DNA from: Rhodoferax sp.
Lineage (GTDB): Bacteria > Pseudomonadota > Gammaproteobacteria > Burkholderiales > Burkholderiaceae_C
DNA: 64,000 nucleotides
Direction: 5' to 3'
NCBI RefSeq assembly: GCF_013297935.1
Contig: NZ_JAAFIX010000002.1
Coordinates: forward strand, 1-64,000
Positions within the stretch are counted from its first letter, which is position 1. Each line of letters starts with the position of its first letter. A program made the position numbers and the translations under genes. Below the pieces are notes generated by a model. It searched no databases, was not told the origin of the DNA, and worked only from the letters and a program-made list of their open reading frames with translations. Shown in pieces: positions 20,115-29,271 of this stretch.

Positions 20115-22826
20115 CTAGCGCTTGAGCAATGCCTTGAGTACGTTCTGCAAACGTCGCGCCTGACCTGCCTCGTAGGCGGCGGCCAACACCTGCGCCGTGT
20201 CCTCGGCCCAGGTCTGCGCGGGGGCGGGGTCATTGCGTCGAGTCAAGAGTTGCAACTGCATGGCGCGCCGCGCATTGAGATGCTCAACGGGTGTCGGCAA
20301 CTCGGCTGCCATTTCCAAGCGCAAAAGATGTTGCGCAGCAACATCAGGCTGCACGGCTACGGAGGCACTCACCACCTTCACCCAAGCGCTTCGTGCTTGG
20401 CAGGCAGTGCGCCCGCCGAGCTCTTGGGCCGTGGGCAGCAGCGCTGCGTCCCGCTTCTCCCAAGCGGAGAGCAGCTGAACCAGCGCCTCTCCATGGGCCT
20501 GTGCAGCCAGCTTTTTAAGTGCTTGCTGCGCATTTTCAAGCGCTTCGCGCTGAGCACGGAAGGCAGTGTCGCCCAGTCGCGGCGCATTGAAAGCGGGGGC
20601 GCGATCACCCGACCCAGCTCGCTCATCCCGACGGGGGCCACGATCACCAAACCCTGGCTTGCCGCCATCGCGTCCACCGCGGCCGGCATCCTTGCGGTCG
20701 CCGAATTTGGAAGCTCGCGGATCCACCGGAGTTTCTTTTTTCATCCCCGGACGGTCATCGCCACGAACCGCAACCACAGGCTTTGGCTGGGCCTTTGGCA
20801 CCACCACAGGAGCCGACTCCGCCGGAGCAGCCTCTTCGCCGGAGGTCGACTCAGATGCTACAGTTTCTATAGCACCTTGCGCAGCATCCACCTGGGCTAG
20901 AGGCACATTTTCTTGTTGAACCAGCCCTTGGGCGGCCTGCTCACCGGCACCCGCCGCAGCGACTTCGGCCTGAGCTTGGGCTTGTCCGTTCAATGCCGCG
21001 TCCAGCGCTGTCATGGCCGCACGAATGGCTTGCGCATCGCCAGAGGCGTTGGCAGCTTCCAGGGCTTTGGCAGCTTCCAGCACGGTTCGGTCACGCGCAC
21101 CCAGTGCGGCTTCCGCCTTCTCGCGCTCGGCACTCTTACGATTGAATGCGTCATCAATAGGCTTGCGGAACGCGTCCCAGAGCTTCTGCTCCTGACGGCG
21201 ATCCACAGGAATCGCATGCGCCTGCGCTTGCCAACGTTGCTGCAGGGCTTTCACAGCATCAATCCGCAGCATGGGCATGGCGCCCAGCTGCTTGGCTTCT
21301 TCAATCATGGCGTGGCGAGCTGCCAAGCTCGCCGCCTGGATAGCCTCTAAGGGCGCAGCGGCTTCAGCAAACACAGTTTTCCAAATGGGTTGGAGCTCGG
21401 CAAACATCTTTTCACCCACATGCCCCGCCTCGCGCCAGCGATCGGAGAACTGGTGCAGGATCCGGTTGAATCCTTTCCAGTCATCATCCAATGCGGTGCG
21501 ATTGGCAGCGGCCCAAGCCTTGAGTTCTTCAATCAGGGCCAATCGCTGGGCCCGGTGTTCAGCCGACTCGGCTTTGACCTTTTCCAGCCACCCTTCAACG
21601 ACCTTGTAAGCCTCGTTGCAGGCTTCGTCAAAACGCTTCCACAGGGCATGGTTTGGCACACCGCCCTGATCCGTTTGCTTCCACTGGTCGCGTAGGCTGC
21701 GCAAGGTTTCTTGCATTTTCCGCCCGCCGATCGCCTGACCTTCAGGACGCTGAAGCAGACCTTCCGCCTTGACGACCAACTCTTCACGAATCTGGTCCGC
21801 GCGCCAGCGCTGCCAGCCTTCCAACTCACCCGCTGCGGACAACGCCGCATGGGCCTGGTTTTCCAGCTTGCCATCAATCAACTTACCGAATTCTTTGAGT
21901 GCATTGCGCAAGCCTGCAGCAGCGCCCGCGCTGGCTTTACCGTGCCCCTCGCCAACTTCTTGCTCTACCGTGGCCAATGCAGCCTTCACAGCTGCCTGTG
22001 CGCGGCTACGCAACTCAGGGTCCACCTTGGGTTTAGAGGCCTTAGGCGCCACCTCGGCGGGCACGCCGCGCAAACCACGAATTTCGTCTGCCCACACAGG
22101 AACAGGCGGCAAAGGAGCCGCGGGGTCTTCGGCAGCGGCTGTAGCCAGGGCCAATGCACCTTGAAACGCATCCCAAACGACAAGCAACTGCCCCTTGGAG
22201 GCGTCCAGCAGCACCGGGAACTTGGCGTCCACACTCACCCAATTGGAGCTAGATACCAGTGCATCCGCCTGGTTTTGCCAGTGCTGCACATCGGTGCGCA
22301 AGGCTTCAACAGCGGCTTGGGCGTCAGCCAATGTTTTGGTCGACAAAACTTCAATCCGCTGGGCGAGCAGCACGGCAGCTTCGCGCTGCACTTGAACTTG
22401 GTGCTGCAGATCTTCGATGCCCTTAACGCGCTCAGAAAGCTTTCCCTTGAGGGTTAACAACGGCTCTTTGCTGAGCGGAGCACCTGCTTTGGCCGCATCA
22501 CGCTGCCAAGCCAGAGCATCGGCGATATTGAGCTTCGCTGTGTCAATCAAGGCCTGTGCCTTGGCTGCCCACTCTGCCCCCAGCGCCTCTTGCCCCTTGG
22601 CGCGCCGAGCCTCATCCAGCTTTTCGCGAACCAACTTGGCAGCACCTTTGTCTTTGACGCTGAGCTCTTTAAATACATCCGCTAGCTGCTCGTGGGTCGG
22701 CTGGGAGAGTAACCAGTCGCGAACGCGGGACGCACGCTCTCCCGCTGTGGCAGCGGTAAAAGCACCGCCTGTCAGGCGGTCCAGGGTAGCGATATCATTG
22801 TTTTTGGAAGATTGGTTCGACGTCAC
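20115..22826 (-). CDS. DUF349 domain protein
   Basis: Large (903 aa) Ala/Gln/Glu-rich protein with several DUF349 three-helix units in the middle (motifs of the type LRDQWKQTDQGG...LWKRFDEACNEAYK and FSDRWREAGHVG). A disordered charged stretch follows (about 640-730, with GDRKDAGRGGRDGG), then a C-terminal helical region. The family has no settled function. The sequence NVPLAQVDAAQGAIETVA in the low-complexity part is encoded by an in-frame copy of the TATAGC repeat. A predicted structured RNA with its own terminator lies about 190 bp upstream. Confidence 0.85.
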   Translation of the reverse strand: MTSNQSSKNNDIATLDRLTGGAFTAATAGERASRVRDWLLSQPTHEQLADVFKELSVKDKGAAKLVREKLDEARRAKGQEALGAEWAAKAQALIDTAKLNIADALAWQRDAAKAGAPLSKEPLLTLKGKLSERVKGIEDLQHQVQVQREAAVLLAQRIEVLSTKTLADAQAAVEALRTDVQHWQNQADALVSSSNWVSVDAKFPVLLDASKGQLLVVWDAFQGALALATAAAEDPAAPLPPVPVWADEIRGLRGVPAEVAPKASKPKVDPELRSRAQAAVKAALATVEQEVGEGHGKASAGAAAGLRNALKEFGKLIDGKLENQAHAALSAAGELEGWQRWRADQIREELVVKAEGLLQRPEGQAIGGRKMQETLRSLRDQWKQTDQGGVPNHALWKRFDEACNEAYKVVEGWLEKVKAESAEHRAQRLALIEELKAWAAANRTALDDDWKGFNRILHQFSDRWREAGHVGEKMFAELQPIWKTVFAEAAAPLEAIQAASLAARHAMIEEAKQLGAMPMLRIDAVKALQQRWQAQAHAIPVDRRQEQKLWDAFRKPIDDAFNRKSAEREKAEAALGARDRTVLEAAKALEAANASGDAQAIRAAMTALDAALNGQAQAQAEVAAAGAGEQAAQGLVQQENVPLAQVDAAQGAIETVASESTSGEEAAPAESAPVVVPKAQPKPVVAVRGDDRPGMKKETPVDPRASKFGDRKDAGRGGRDGGKPGFGDRGPRRDERAGSGDRAPAFNAPRLGDTAFRAQREALENAQQALKKLAAQAHGEALVQLLSAWEKRDAALLPTAQELGGRTACQARSAWVKVVSASVAVQPDVAAQHLLRLEMAAELPTPVEHLNARRAMQLQLLTRRNDPAPAQTWAEDTAQVLAAAYEAGQARRLQNVLKALLKR
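20858..20906 (-). repeat. TATAGC-type repeat inside the DUF349 gene (in frame)
   Basis: Plus strand ctacagtttctatagcaccttgcgcagcatccacctgggctagaggc. On minus it encodes PLAQVDAAQGAIETVA, the same peptide pattern as the copies in tilS and the FAD oxidoreductase gene. Confidence 0.7.
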
Positions 22827-23018
22827 AGCGAGCTCGGAAAATAGTAGGGTGTTAAATATGCAACCGCGTATTTTCGCCGTGTTTTCAACAGAAACCAGAT
22901 TGTTTTTGCCCTCTTAGGCCGAAATGAGGAATTCATGCCGGGGGGCGAGCACGCGGACGCTGTGCGCAAGGCTTGTGTCTTCGCGAAGACAACTGTTCCG
23001 CTGCAACCCAGCTGCACC

Positions 23019-23227
23019 AAAAAAATGAAGGCCCGGTGAAGGTTCGTTAGCACCTTCGCCGGGCCCGACGACGGGCTGCTCGCCCGAGTCGCCTCCTATG
23101 CCCGCAGGTGAGTGAGATGTCACCCTAGAGGCCAAGGGCAACAGATTGCCCTGAGACATGCCGGGATCGCTTTATCACGCTTACTTGCGGACTGGCTACT
23201 GCCGACTAAATGCCTGTAAGAACAGGC
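23019..23227 (-). ncRNA. Candidate ~205-nt structured RNA (stand-alone sRNA or DUF349 leader)
   Basis: On minus, a promoter TTGTAA-N17-TAATAT (23262-23234) would start an RNA near 23227. The transcript contains hairpin TGCCTGTtcttACAGGCA, GGGCAA/TTGCCC, a two-part stem GCCTCTA...TAGGAGGC enclosing GGTGA/TCACC, a GC stem around GGGCGAGCAGCCC, and finally the 13-bp perfect stem GCCCGGCGAAGGT/ACCTTCACCGGGC followed by T7, a textbook terminator. No Rfam family is recognised; I looked for 6S, RNase P, tmRNA and 4.5S signatures without success. Confidence 0.5.
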
Positions 23228-23233
23228 ACACTC

Positions 23234-23262
23234 ATATTAGGAAGCGTAGTGGAGTATTACAA
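23234..23262 (-). promoter_or_regulatory. Sigma-70-type promoter for the candidate structured RNA
   Basis: On the minus strand: -35 TTGTAA (23262-23257), 17-bp spacer, -10 TAATAT (23239-23234). It is positioned to start transcription just before the first hairpin of the RNA. Confidence 0.5.
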
Positions 23263-23332
23263 GGAGTTTTTTCGGCTCGATGCGCTTGCCGAGCACCCCA
23301 GAGTGGGATTCGCTCGGCATGAGCAGACCCTA

Positions 23333-23357
23333 AAAAAGCAGCGGAAACTTGCTTTTT
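23333..23357 (+). terminator. Hairpin terminator-like element
   Basis: AAAAAGCA (23333-23340) pairs with TGCTTTTT (23350-23357) around a 9-nt loop; a T-run is part of the stem. It sits in the 690-bp gap between divergent DUF349 and transglycosylase genes. No gene on plus ends nearby, so what it would terminate is unclear. Confidence 0.4.
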
Positions 23358-23608
23358 AGAACATGTCAAGTATATAGAATCGATTTCATATGGTTGACTC
23401 GACATATAAAGCCCCCCTAGAATCCGCCCCATCCAATCCCGCCTAGGGATTACCCGCCCCGCTGCCGAACCCGGCATATTCAAATCGCTGCACATGTCGA
23501 ATCGACGACGCAGGATATTGACAGCGTACCAACCCAAACGAGGGGACCTGCCGACCACGTCACAAGCGACGGGACAAGCAGGCCACCCCCGCCTAAGAAG
23601 GAAGAGCT

Positions 23609-24427
23609 ATGACAGCGACCACCCGTATCACCAAAGGCCTTCGCACTGTAGCGAACGATATCGCCCAAGGTTTCTTTGAAATTACCCACAACGGCTTTGC
23701 CCTGTTGGGACTGGCTGTGATGTTTGCCACCATCACACTGATGACACACCCCGAGATCCGCACAGAGGGCGAAGTTCGCTTGATGGGCTGGCTTCAGGAT
23801 CGCCACATCCAAACAACAGGCCTCGAAGTAGAGGCTGCCGCCGTGGAACGCGCCACTGCGACTAATCCGCAAGATCTGCCCAAACAGCAGGCTGCGGTTG
23901 CGTACTGGCTGAGCAAGAAATACAACATTGCGCCTGAACCGCTCAGTGCATTGGTTTCAGAGGCCTACGAAACAGGCCAACGCTCCAAAATAGACCCGAC
24001 ACTCATCTTGGCCGTAATGGCTGTGGAGTCAGGCTTCAACCCCTTCGCGCAGAGTCATGTAGGGGCACAAGGTCTGATGCAAGTGATGACCAAGGTCCAT
24101 AGCGACAAATATGAGGGCTTCGGCGGCCGCATGGCTGCGTTCGACCCGGTGTCCAATCTGCGGGTGGGCGCAAAGGTACTCAAGGAGTGCATTGCGCGCG
24201 CAGGCTCCATCGAAGGTGGACTCAAATACTATGTGGGCGCAGCCAACATGGAAGCAGATGGTGGTTACACGGCCAAGGTGTTGGCTGAACATTCCCGTCT
24301 GCAGAGCGTAGCTGCCGGCAAGCCTGTTCCAGTGATGGCCCCCATACCCGTCAAAGCAACTCCAGTGCCCTCCCCTGAGGCTGCTCCGCCCGTGGAGAAT
24401 GTGGCGAGTCTGATTCATTCTTCCTGA
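23609..24427 (+). CDS. Lytic transglycosylase (SLT domain)
   Basis: Peptidoglycan-cleaving enzyme of the Slt/MltE type. One N-terminal membrane segment (FALLGLAVMFATITLM), then the SLT fold: PTLILAVMAVESGFNPFAQS with the catalytic Glu in AVESGF, GAQGLMQVM, and LRVGAKVLKECI...GGLKYYVGA. 272 aa with a short Pro-rich tail. The start is preceded by GGAAGAGCT. Monocistronic; the following gap holds the glyA riboswitch. Confidence 0.91.
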   Translation: MTATTRITKGLRTVANDIAQGFFEITHNGFALLGLAVMFATITLMTHPEIRTEGEVRLMGWLQDRHIQTTGLEVEAAAVERATATNPQDLPKQQAAVAYWLSKKYNIAPEPLSALVSEAYETGQRSKIDPTLILAVMAVESGFNPFAQSHVGAQGLMQVMTKVHSDKYEGFGGRMAAFDPVSNLRVGAKVLKECIARAGSIEGGLKYYVGAANMEADGGYTAKVLAEHSRLQSVAAGKPVPVMAPIPVKATPVPSPEAAPPVENVASLIHSS

Positions 24428-24465
24428 TGACCCGCCGAGCTGCACCCGGCTCGGTTAAACTCTCA

Positions 24466-24590
24466 CCCGCACGCGACTGGCGATAGGCGCTGACTTCCTC
24501 AGGAAGCCGGTTGCTGACGTGGGACACCACTGGGAAGCGTGCCGCATGACCTGCACGGTTTGTGCGATCAGCCGTTCGCCTGGGCAGCCC
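24466..24590 (+). promoter_or_regulatory. ZTP/ZMP riboswitch (pfl motif) controlling glyA
   Basis: The conserved halves of the pfl RNA are present: CGCGACTGGCG at 24473, GTGGGACACCACTGGGAAGCG in the middle, and GCCGTTCGCCTGGGCAG at 24571. ZTP riboswitches sense the folate-stress alarmone ZTP/ZMP and turn on one-carbon and purine genes; glyA is a known target class. The RNA ends about 45 nt before the glyA ATG, and no clear T-tailed terminator hairpin is seen between them, so control of translation initiation is more likely than attenuation. Confidence 0.88.
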
Positions 24591-24636
24591 TGTTGTCACC
24601 ATTGACCCACAGGCCCGATCTCCTCAAAGGACTGCC

Positions 24637-25881
24637 ATGTACGACCGCAACATTCTTGTTGAACAAGCCGACCCCGAACTCTGGACCGCCATCCTGGCCG
24701 AAAACGCGCGCCAAGAGCACCACATCGAGCTGATTGCCAGCGAAAACTACGCCTCGCCTGCCGTCATGGCCGCCCAAGGCAGCCAGCTGACCAACAAATA
24801 CGCCGAAGGTTACCCCGGCCGTCGCTACTACGGTGGCTGCGAGCATGTGGATGTGGCCGAGCAACTGGCCATCGACCGCATCAAACAAATTTTTGGCGCT
24901 GAAGCCGCTAACGTACAGCCCCATTGCGGTGCGTCGGCCAACGAAGCAGTGTTCCTGGCTTTCCTGAAGCCTGGCGACACCATCATGGGCATGAGCTTGG
25001 CTGAGGGCGGTCACTTGACCCACGGGATGCCCCTGAACATGAGCGGTAAATGGTTCAACGTAGTGTCTTACGGATTGGATGCCAATGAAGCAATCGATTA
25101 CGAAGCCATGGAGCGCAAGGCCCACGAAACGAAGCCTAAGCTGATCATTGCCGGCGCATCCGCCTACTCCCTAGCCATTGACTTCGCCCGTTTCGCCAAA
25201 GTGGCAAAAGACATTGGCGCCATCTTCATGGTCGACATGGCCCACTACGCAGGCCTGATTGCGGCAGGCGTGTACCCCAACCCTGTGCCCCACGCAGACG
25301 TGGTGACCTCCACCACTCACAAGAGCCTGCGCGGGCCTCGCGGCGGCATCATCTTGATGAAGGCTGAGCACGAGAAGGCTATCAACAGCGCCATCTTCCC
25401 CGGACTGCAAGGCGGCCCTTTGATGCACGTGATTGCTGCCAAGGCAGTGGCGTTTAAAGAAGCCCTCACCCCAGAGTTCAAGACCTACCAAGCGCAAGTG
25501 GTGCGCAACGCCAAGATCGTGGCTGAAACCCTGACAGCACGCGGCCTGCGTATCGTCAGCGGCGGTACCGAGAGCCACGTGATGCTGGTGGACCTGCGGT
25601 CCAAGGGCATTACCGGCAAAGAAGCTGAAGCAGTCCTGGGCGCAGCCCACATGACGATCAACAAGAACGCTATCCCCAACGACCCTGAAAAGCCTATGGT
25701 GACCAGCGGCATCCGGGTGGGCACCCCAGCTATGACCACACGCGGATTCAAAGACGAAGAGGCGCGCGCCACGGCAAACCTGATTGCCGACGTGCTGGAC
25801 AACCCGCGCGACGAAGCCAACATTGCTGCCGTTCGCGCCAAGGTCCATGCCCTGACCTCACGCTTCCCGGTTTACAAGTAA
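24637..25881 (+). CDS. glyA: Serine hydroxymethyltransferase
   Basis: PLP enzyme converting serine and tetrahydrofolate to glycine and 5,10-methylene-THF. It begins [48 protein letters not shown], the PLP lysine in [16 protein letters not shown], and [15 protein letters not shown] are diagnostic. 414 aa. The track start at 24562 would translate across the riboswitch; ATG 24637 is correct. nrdR follows after 16 bp and is probably co-transcribed. Confidence 0.97.
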   Translation: MYDRNILVEQADPELWTAILAENARQEHHIELIASENYASPAVMAAQGSQLTNKYAEGYPGRRYYGGCEHVDVAEQLAIDRIKQIFGAEAANVQPHCGASANEAVFLAFLKPGDTIMGMSLAEGGHLTHGMPLNMSGKWFNVVSYGLDANEAIDYEAMERKAHETKPKLIIAGASAYSLAIDFARFAKVAKDIGAIFMVDMAHYAGLIAAGVYPNPVPHADVVTSTTHKSLRGPRGGIILMKAEHEKAINSAIFPGLQGGPLMHVIAAKAVAFKEALTPEFKTYQAQVVRNAKIVAETLTARGLRIVSGGTESHVMLVDLRSKGITGKEAEAVLGAAHMTINKNAIPNDPEKPMVTSGIRVGTPAMTTRGFKDEEARATANLIADVLDNPRDEANIAAVRAKVHALTSRFPVYK

Positions 25882-25897
25882 GCAAGGTCGACACACG

Positions 25898-26347
25898 ATG
25901 AAGTGCCCCTTCTGCAGTCATTCTGAAACCCAAGTAGTGGAAACACGGATTTCTGAAGATGGGGACTTCATCCGCCGCAGGCGCCAGTGCGGCGCTTGCG
26001 ACAAACGGTTTACCACCTACGAGCGCCCGGACGTCAACTTTCCAGCCATCGTAAAAAAAGACGGACGTCGCATCGAGTTCGAGCGCGCCAAGCTGCTAGC
26101 CTCCATGAACCTGGCCCTGCGCAAAAGGCCGGTGAGCACTGAGCAGATCGACAGCGCCATTGAGCGCATCGAAGAAAAACTATTGAACCTGGGCCTGCGC
26201 GAAGTCCAGAGCACCCGCATCGGAGAGCTCGTCATGCGCGAACTCAAAAAACTGGACAAGGTTGCCTACGTGCGCTTTGCCAGCGTGTACCGCAGCTTTG
26301 AAGACATTGATGAATTCAAAACTTTGGTGGATGAGGTAAGCCGGTAA
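25898..26347 (+). CDS. nrdR: Transcriptional repressor of ribonucleotide reductase genes
   Basis: Zinc-ribbon plus ATP-cone repressor of nrd genes. [17 protein letters not shown] and [13 protein letters not shown] provide the CxxC...CxxC ribbon; the ATP-cone follows ([29 protein letters not shown]). 149 aa is the standard length. Downstream of glyA, an arrangement common in Burkholderiales. Confidence 0.97.
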   Translation: MKCPFCSHSETQVVETRISEDGDFIRRRRQCGACDKRFTTYERPDVNFPAIVKKDGRRIEFERAKLLASMNLALRKRPVSTEQIDSAIERIEEKLLNLGLREVQSTRIGELVMRELKKLDKVAYVRFASVYRSFEDIDEFKTLVDEVSR

Positions 26348-26521
26348 ACCGATTCGCCCACACAGCCCGCAAGTTTCCGCCTTAAAAGCATGGGGCTGTG
26401 TCCACGAGACCACCCACAGCCCAAGGCTACCGCTCAGCCAACAGGTCTGCCCGCTAAGCGGACAGGCCCTTTTCAGAGGGCCGCCAGTTCACGACACTAG
26501 TGGCATTGCTTAATCGGAATC

Positions 26522-27112
26522 ATGAAAAACCGACAACTACCCAACACGCTACGGGGTGTTACCTTAATAGAACTTGTCGTAAGCTTGGCTATTTTGGTGA
26601 TTCTACTCAACATAGCAATACCGAGTTTTCGCTCCGCGATTGCCAGCTCGGCGTTAAAAAGCGCAACTAATGACCTAGTTACGTCAATAGCCCAAACGCG
26701 CTCCACAGCTATCAGAGTGGGCAGACGCGCAACGATGTGTAGGAGCGAAAATGCCACTCAATGTGCGGTCGCAGGGGATTGGCAAGTCGGATGGATCATA
26801 TTTTCAGACCTCACAAGGGCAGGAGCAACTGCGAACATTGACACAGGGGACACAATTAACTTTGTGTATCCCGCGGTGGCTTCCGATATCAAAATCATGG
26901 GCGCTGCTGGATTTACACAATATATTTCCTTTTCACCCGATGGCCAAGGAAAAACAAATACAGGCGCTAGTTTGCTCGGCAAAATCAGGGTCTGCAGCAC
27001 GTCAAGCGCACTCACGGATGCAACGCGAGCCCGAGATCTAGTCGTTAATTTTTCGGGGCGCGTTGTCCTCGAAACCCCTTCCGTTGCGAGTAATTGCCCA
27101 GCACCCTCTTGA
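26522..27112 (+). CDS. fimT: GspH/FimT-family minor pseudopilin
   Basis: Type IV pilus minor pilin. Prepilin leader and cleavage motif NTLRGVTLIELVVSLAILVILLNIAIPSFR, with the cut after G, Glu at +5, and a hydrophobic helix. The globular part has Cys pairs near the end. 196 aa. First gene of the cluster fimT-pilV-pilW-pilX-pilY1-pilE, whose AT content and codon use differ from flanking genes. A 175-bp gap after nrdR contains hairpins but no clear T-tailed terminator. Confidence 0.9.
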   Translation: MKNRQLPNTLRGVTLIELVVSLAILVILLNIAIPSFRSAIASSALKSATNDLVTSIAQTRSTAIRVGRRATMCRSENATQCAVAGDWQVGWIIFSDLTRAGATANIDTGDTINFVYPAVASDIKIMGAAGFTQYISFSPDGQGKTNTGASLLGKIRVCSTSSALTDATRARDLVVNFSGRVVLETPSVASNCPAPS

Positions 27113-27120
27113 CTGTGAAT

Positions 27121-27621
27121 ATGCGCTCACTCAACAAATTTAAAAACTCAAAACCTCGACAAACTGGGGCTACGCTAATTGAAATACTTATTGCCGTATT
27201 AATATTAAGTTTGGGTACGCTAGGAATGGCGGCTATGCAAGCACGTGCACTCAAAGGTAACGTTAGCAGTTTTCAAAGGAGTCAGGCCGTAGTACTGGCT
27301 ACCTATATGATGGATGCGATGAGAGTAGATAAAAATAGTGCGAAGGCACTAAACTACAACACAGGAACGCTTACAGGTACAGGCACGATAAATGGATCAA
27401 TCTGTACCCCAGCTTCGATCACAGGAACTACATTAGCGGATGTTAATAAGAAGCACTGGCTAGAGACAACTAAAGCGGCGATTGGAACATCCACCGACAC
27501 AACTACTTGCGGAGCAGTGTACTGCGACGCAAATGGCAGCTGCAGAGTGCAAGTGATTTGGGATGATAGTTTATCAGGGGGTCTGGGTGTGCAGAAGCTC
27601 GAAATCCAGACACTTATTTAA
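27121..27621 (+). CDS. pilV: Type IV pilus modification/minor pilin PilV
   Basis: Prepilin N-terminus RQTGATLIEILIAVLILSLGTLGMAAMQARAL matches PilV, including the downstream GMAAMQ segment. 166 aa. The track start (27094) overlaps fimT; ATG 27121 is the better start. It ends one base before the pilW ATG. Confidence 0.92.
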   Translation: MRSLNKFKNSKPRQTGATLIEILIAVLILSLGTLGMAAMQARALKGNVSSFQRSQAVVLATYMMDAMRVDKNSAKALNYNTGTLTGTGTINGSICTPASITGTTLADVNKKHWLETTKAAIGTSTDTTTCGAVYCDANGSCRVQVIWDDSLSGGLGVQKLEIQTLI

Positions 27622-27622
27622 T

Positions 27623-28708
27623 ATGCATTTCAAACCGACGTACAAGCGCTCAATCTCAACTCAGCGTGGATTTACGCTTGTTGAGCTTATGGTCTCTTTG
27701 ATCTTAGGCCTAATTCTAATCTCAGGGGTTCTTAGTGTTTTTATTTCAAACCGAGATAACTACAAGGTATCTGAAAATATTGCAAGAATTCAAGAGAACT
27801 CTAGAACCGCTTACGACCTCATTTCCAGGGACATACGAGAAGCAGGGGAAACACCTTGTGGGTCTAAATTGATGGCGAACCTAATTCGCTCCGGTGGCAC
27901 TATACCCTGGTGGGCAGATTGGAATTCCGGGACTATTCGAGGGTTCGCTGGAGGAACTGATACCACTGGCATTGTGGGGTTTGGCACCACTACCAATGCC
28001 CGAGTAAATGGAACAGAGGCACTGCTGATCATGCAAGCATCTGACAACGAAACCAACATTACCTCACACGATACCGGCACCTATGACATGGTGCTGAATT
28101 CCGTTACAGGGTTAAATGAAGACGATATTGTGGTGGCCTGTGATTTGCAGAGTGCAGCGATATTTCAAATCGATAGTCCTACTCAGAGCTCAAAGTCAAT
28201 TAACTATGATCCATTTTTTTCTACACTTAATTGCGGCAACGGGCTAGCATACCCAACCACTACAGCTTGCGCTAGTACTACCCTGAAGAGCTTTGACACG
28301 ACCAGTGCACAAGTTGCAAAGTTAAAGACGTCATTTTGGTATATTGGTGTAGGTAGTAATGGAAAGAACTCATTATACCGAACACGTATCAGCAAGAAAA
28401 ATGGACAGGTAAGCTTCGATAAAGACGAAGTTGTGTCCAACGTAGGCACGTTAATTATTAGATACCTGACTAAAGATATTTCAACTGACACACTAAATAC
28501 TAGTTGGGTAGCCGCCGATGATGCCATTTTTTCTATAGCCAATGGCGAATGGAGTGAAAACAACACAAATCAAGTAGTTGCAGTCCGGCTGTCTATTGCC
28601 CTGCTAAGCGAAGACGCAATATCAAGCACCAACACGAATATTGTTAAGACGCTAACCTATGTTATCAGCCTCCGAAATAGAGACACTCTCTTCCAAGTAA
28701 CACCATGA
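27623..28708 (+). CDS. pilW: Type IV pilus assembly protein PilW
   Basis: Minor pilin/priming-complex protein: STQRGFTLVELMVSLILGLILISGVLSVFISNRDNYKVSENIARIQENSR is the standard PilW N-terminus. 361 aa. The ATG at 27623 replaces the extended track start that lies inside pilV. Its stop overlaps the pilX start by 4 bp (ATGA). Confidence 0.93.
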   Translation: MHFKPTYKRSISTQRGFTLVELMVSLILGLILISGVLSVFISNRDNYKVSENIARIQENSRTAYDLISRDIREAGETPCGSKLMANLIRSGGTIPWWADWNSGTIRGFAGGTDTTGIVGFGTTTNARVNGTEALLIMQASDNETNITSHDTGTYDMVLNSVTGLNEDDIVVACDLQSAAIFQIDSPTQSSKSINYDPFFSTLNCGNGLAYPTTTACASTTLKSFDTTSAQVAKLKTSFWYIGVGSNGKNSLYRTRISKKNGQVSFDKDEVVSNVGTLIIRYLTKDISTDTLNTSWVAADDAIFSIANGEWSENNTNQVVAVRLSIALLSEDAISSTNTNIVKTLTYVISLRNRDTLFQVTP

Positions 28709-29244
28709 AAACATTCAGACACATGGAAAGAACTCCGGCTACAGATCAACTTGGCGTCGCGCTGATTATAAGCCTTATTATTTTGGTGATTATGACCCTT
28801 TTAGGAATGTCTGCTATTCGGTTAATAACCTCCGAGGAGCGCATGGCAACGAACTCCTATGACCGCAATCTGGCATTCCAAGCGACTGAAGCGACATTGA
28901 AAGAGGTTGAATCGTTGATCGAGACGGAAGTGCCAACACCTGCGGCAGGATCCGGGTGTGCAAAGGTGGGAAGCGTTATGGTATGTGGCCTCGCAGCGGC
29001 AGGAAGTACTTCACGCTGGCTTGATGATACTTTTACCAGCTGGGAATCCGCCACTACAGTCGGATCAGGGACACTTGCAATCACACCCAAGTACTTCGTT
29101 GAGTATCTAGGTAACACATTTGCTTGCAGGCCAGGAGATTCCAGCGACCCCATTAACTGCAAGCGCTACAGAGTTACCGCTCAAACGCAGGGATCTGATG
29201 GACGCGCATCTGTAACTTTGCAATCCATCTACGCCACCGAATAA
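28705..29244 (+). CDS. pilX: Type IV pilus assembly protein PilX
   Basis: Begins with a short basic leader and the hydrophobic helix LGVALIISLIILVIMTLLGMSAIRLITSEERMATNSYDRNLAFQATEAT, the typical PilX pattern. 179 aa. Translationally coupled to pilW (ATGA). 27 bp before pilY1. Confidence 0.92.
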   Translation: MKTFRHMERTPATDQLGVALIISLIILVIMTLLGMSAIRLITSEERMATNSYDRNLAFQATEATLKEVESLIETEVPTPAAGSGCAKVGSVMVCGLAAAGSTSRWLDDTFTSWESATTVGSGTLAITPKYFVEYLGNTFACRPGDSSDPINCKRYRVTAQTQGSDGRASVTLQSIYATE

Positions 29245-29271
29245 TCCTGGCTTGAACCGAAGGAGTTTTAT

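Noticed and set aside
22950-23230. 6S RNA, RNase P, tmRNA or a known riboswitch on minus
   Set aside because: None of the diagnostic motifs of those classes is present, and the fold is a series of hairpins rather than the long 6S-type duplex; left as an unassigned candidate RNA.
24562-24636. Upstream glyA start in the ORF track
   Set aside because: It would translate the last part of the ZTP riboswitch; GlyA homologues begin near MYDRN.
26480-26521. Sigma-54 promoter before fimT
   Set aside because: TGGCATTGC near 26500 looked suggestive, but the GG-N10-GC spacing of a -24/-12 element is not met.
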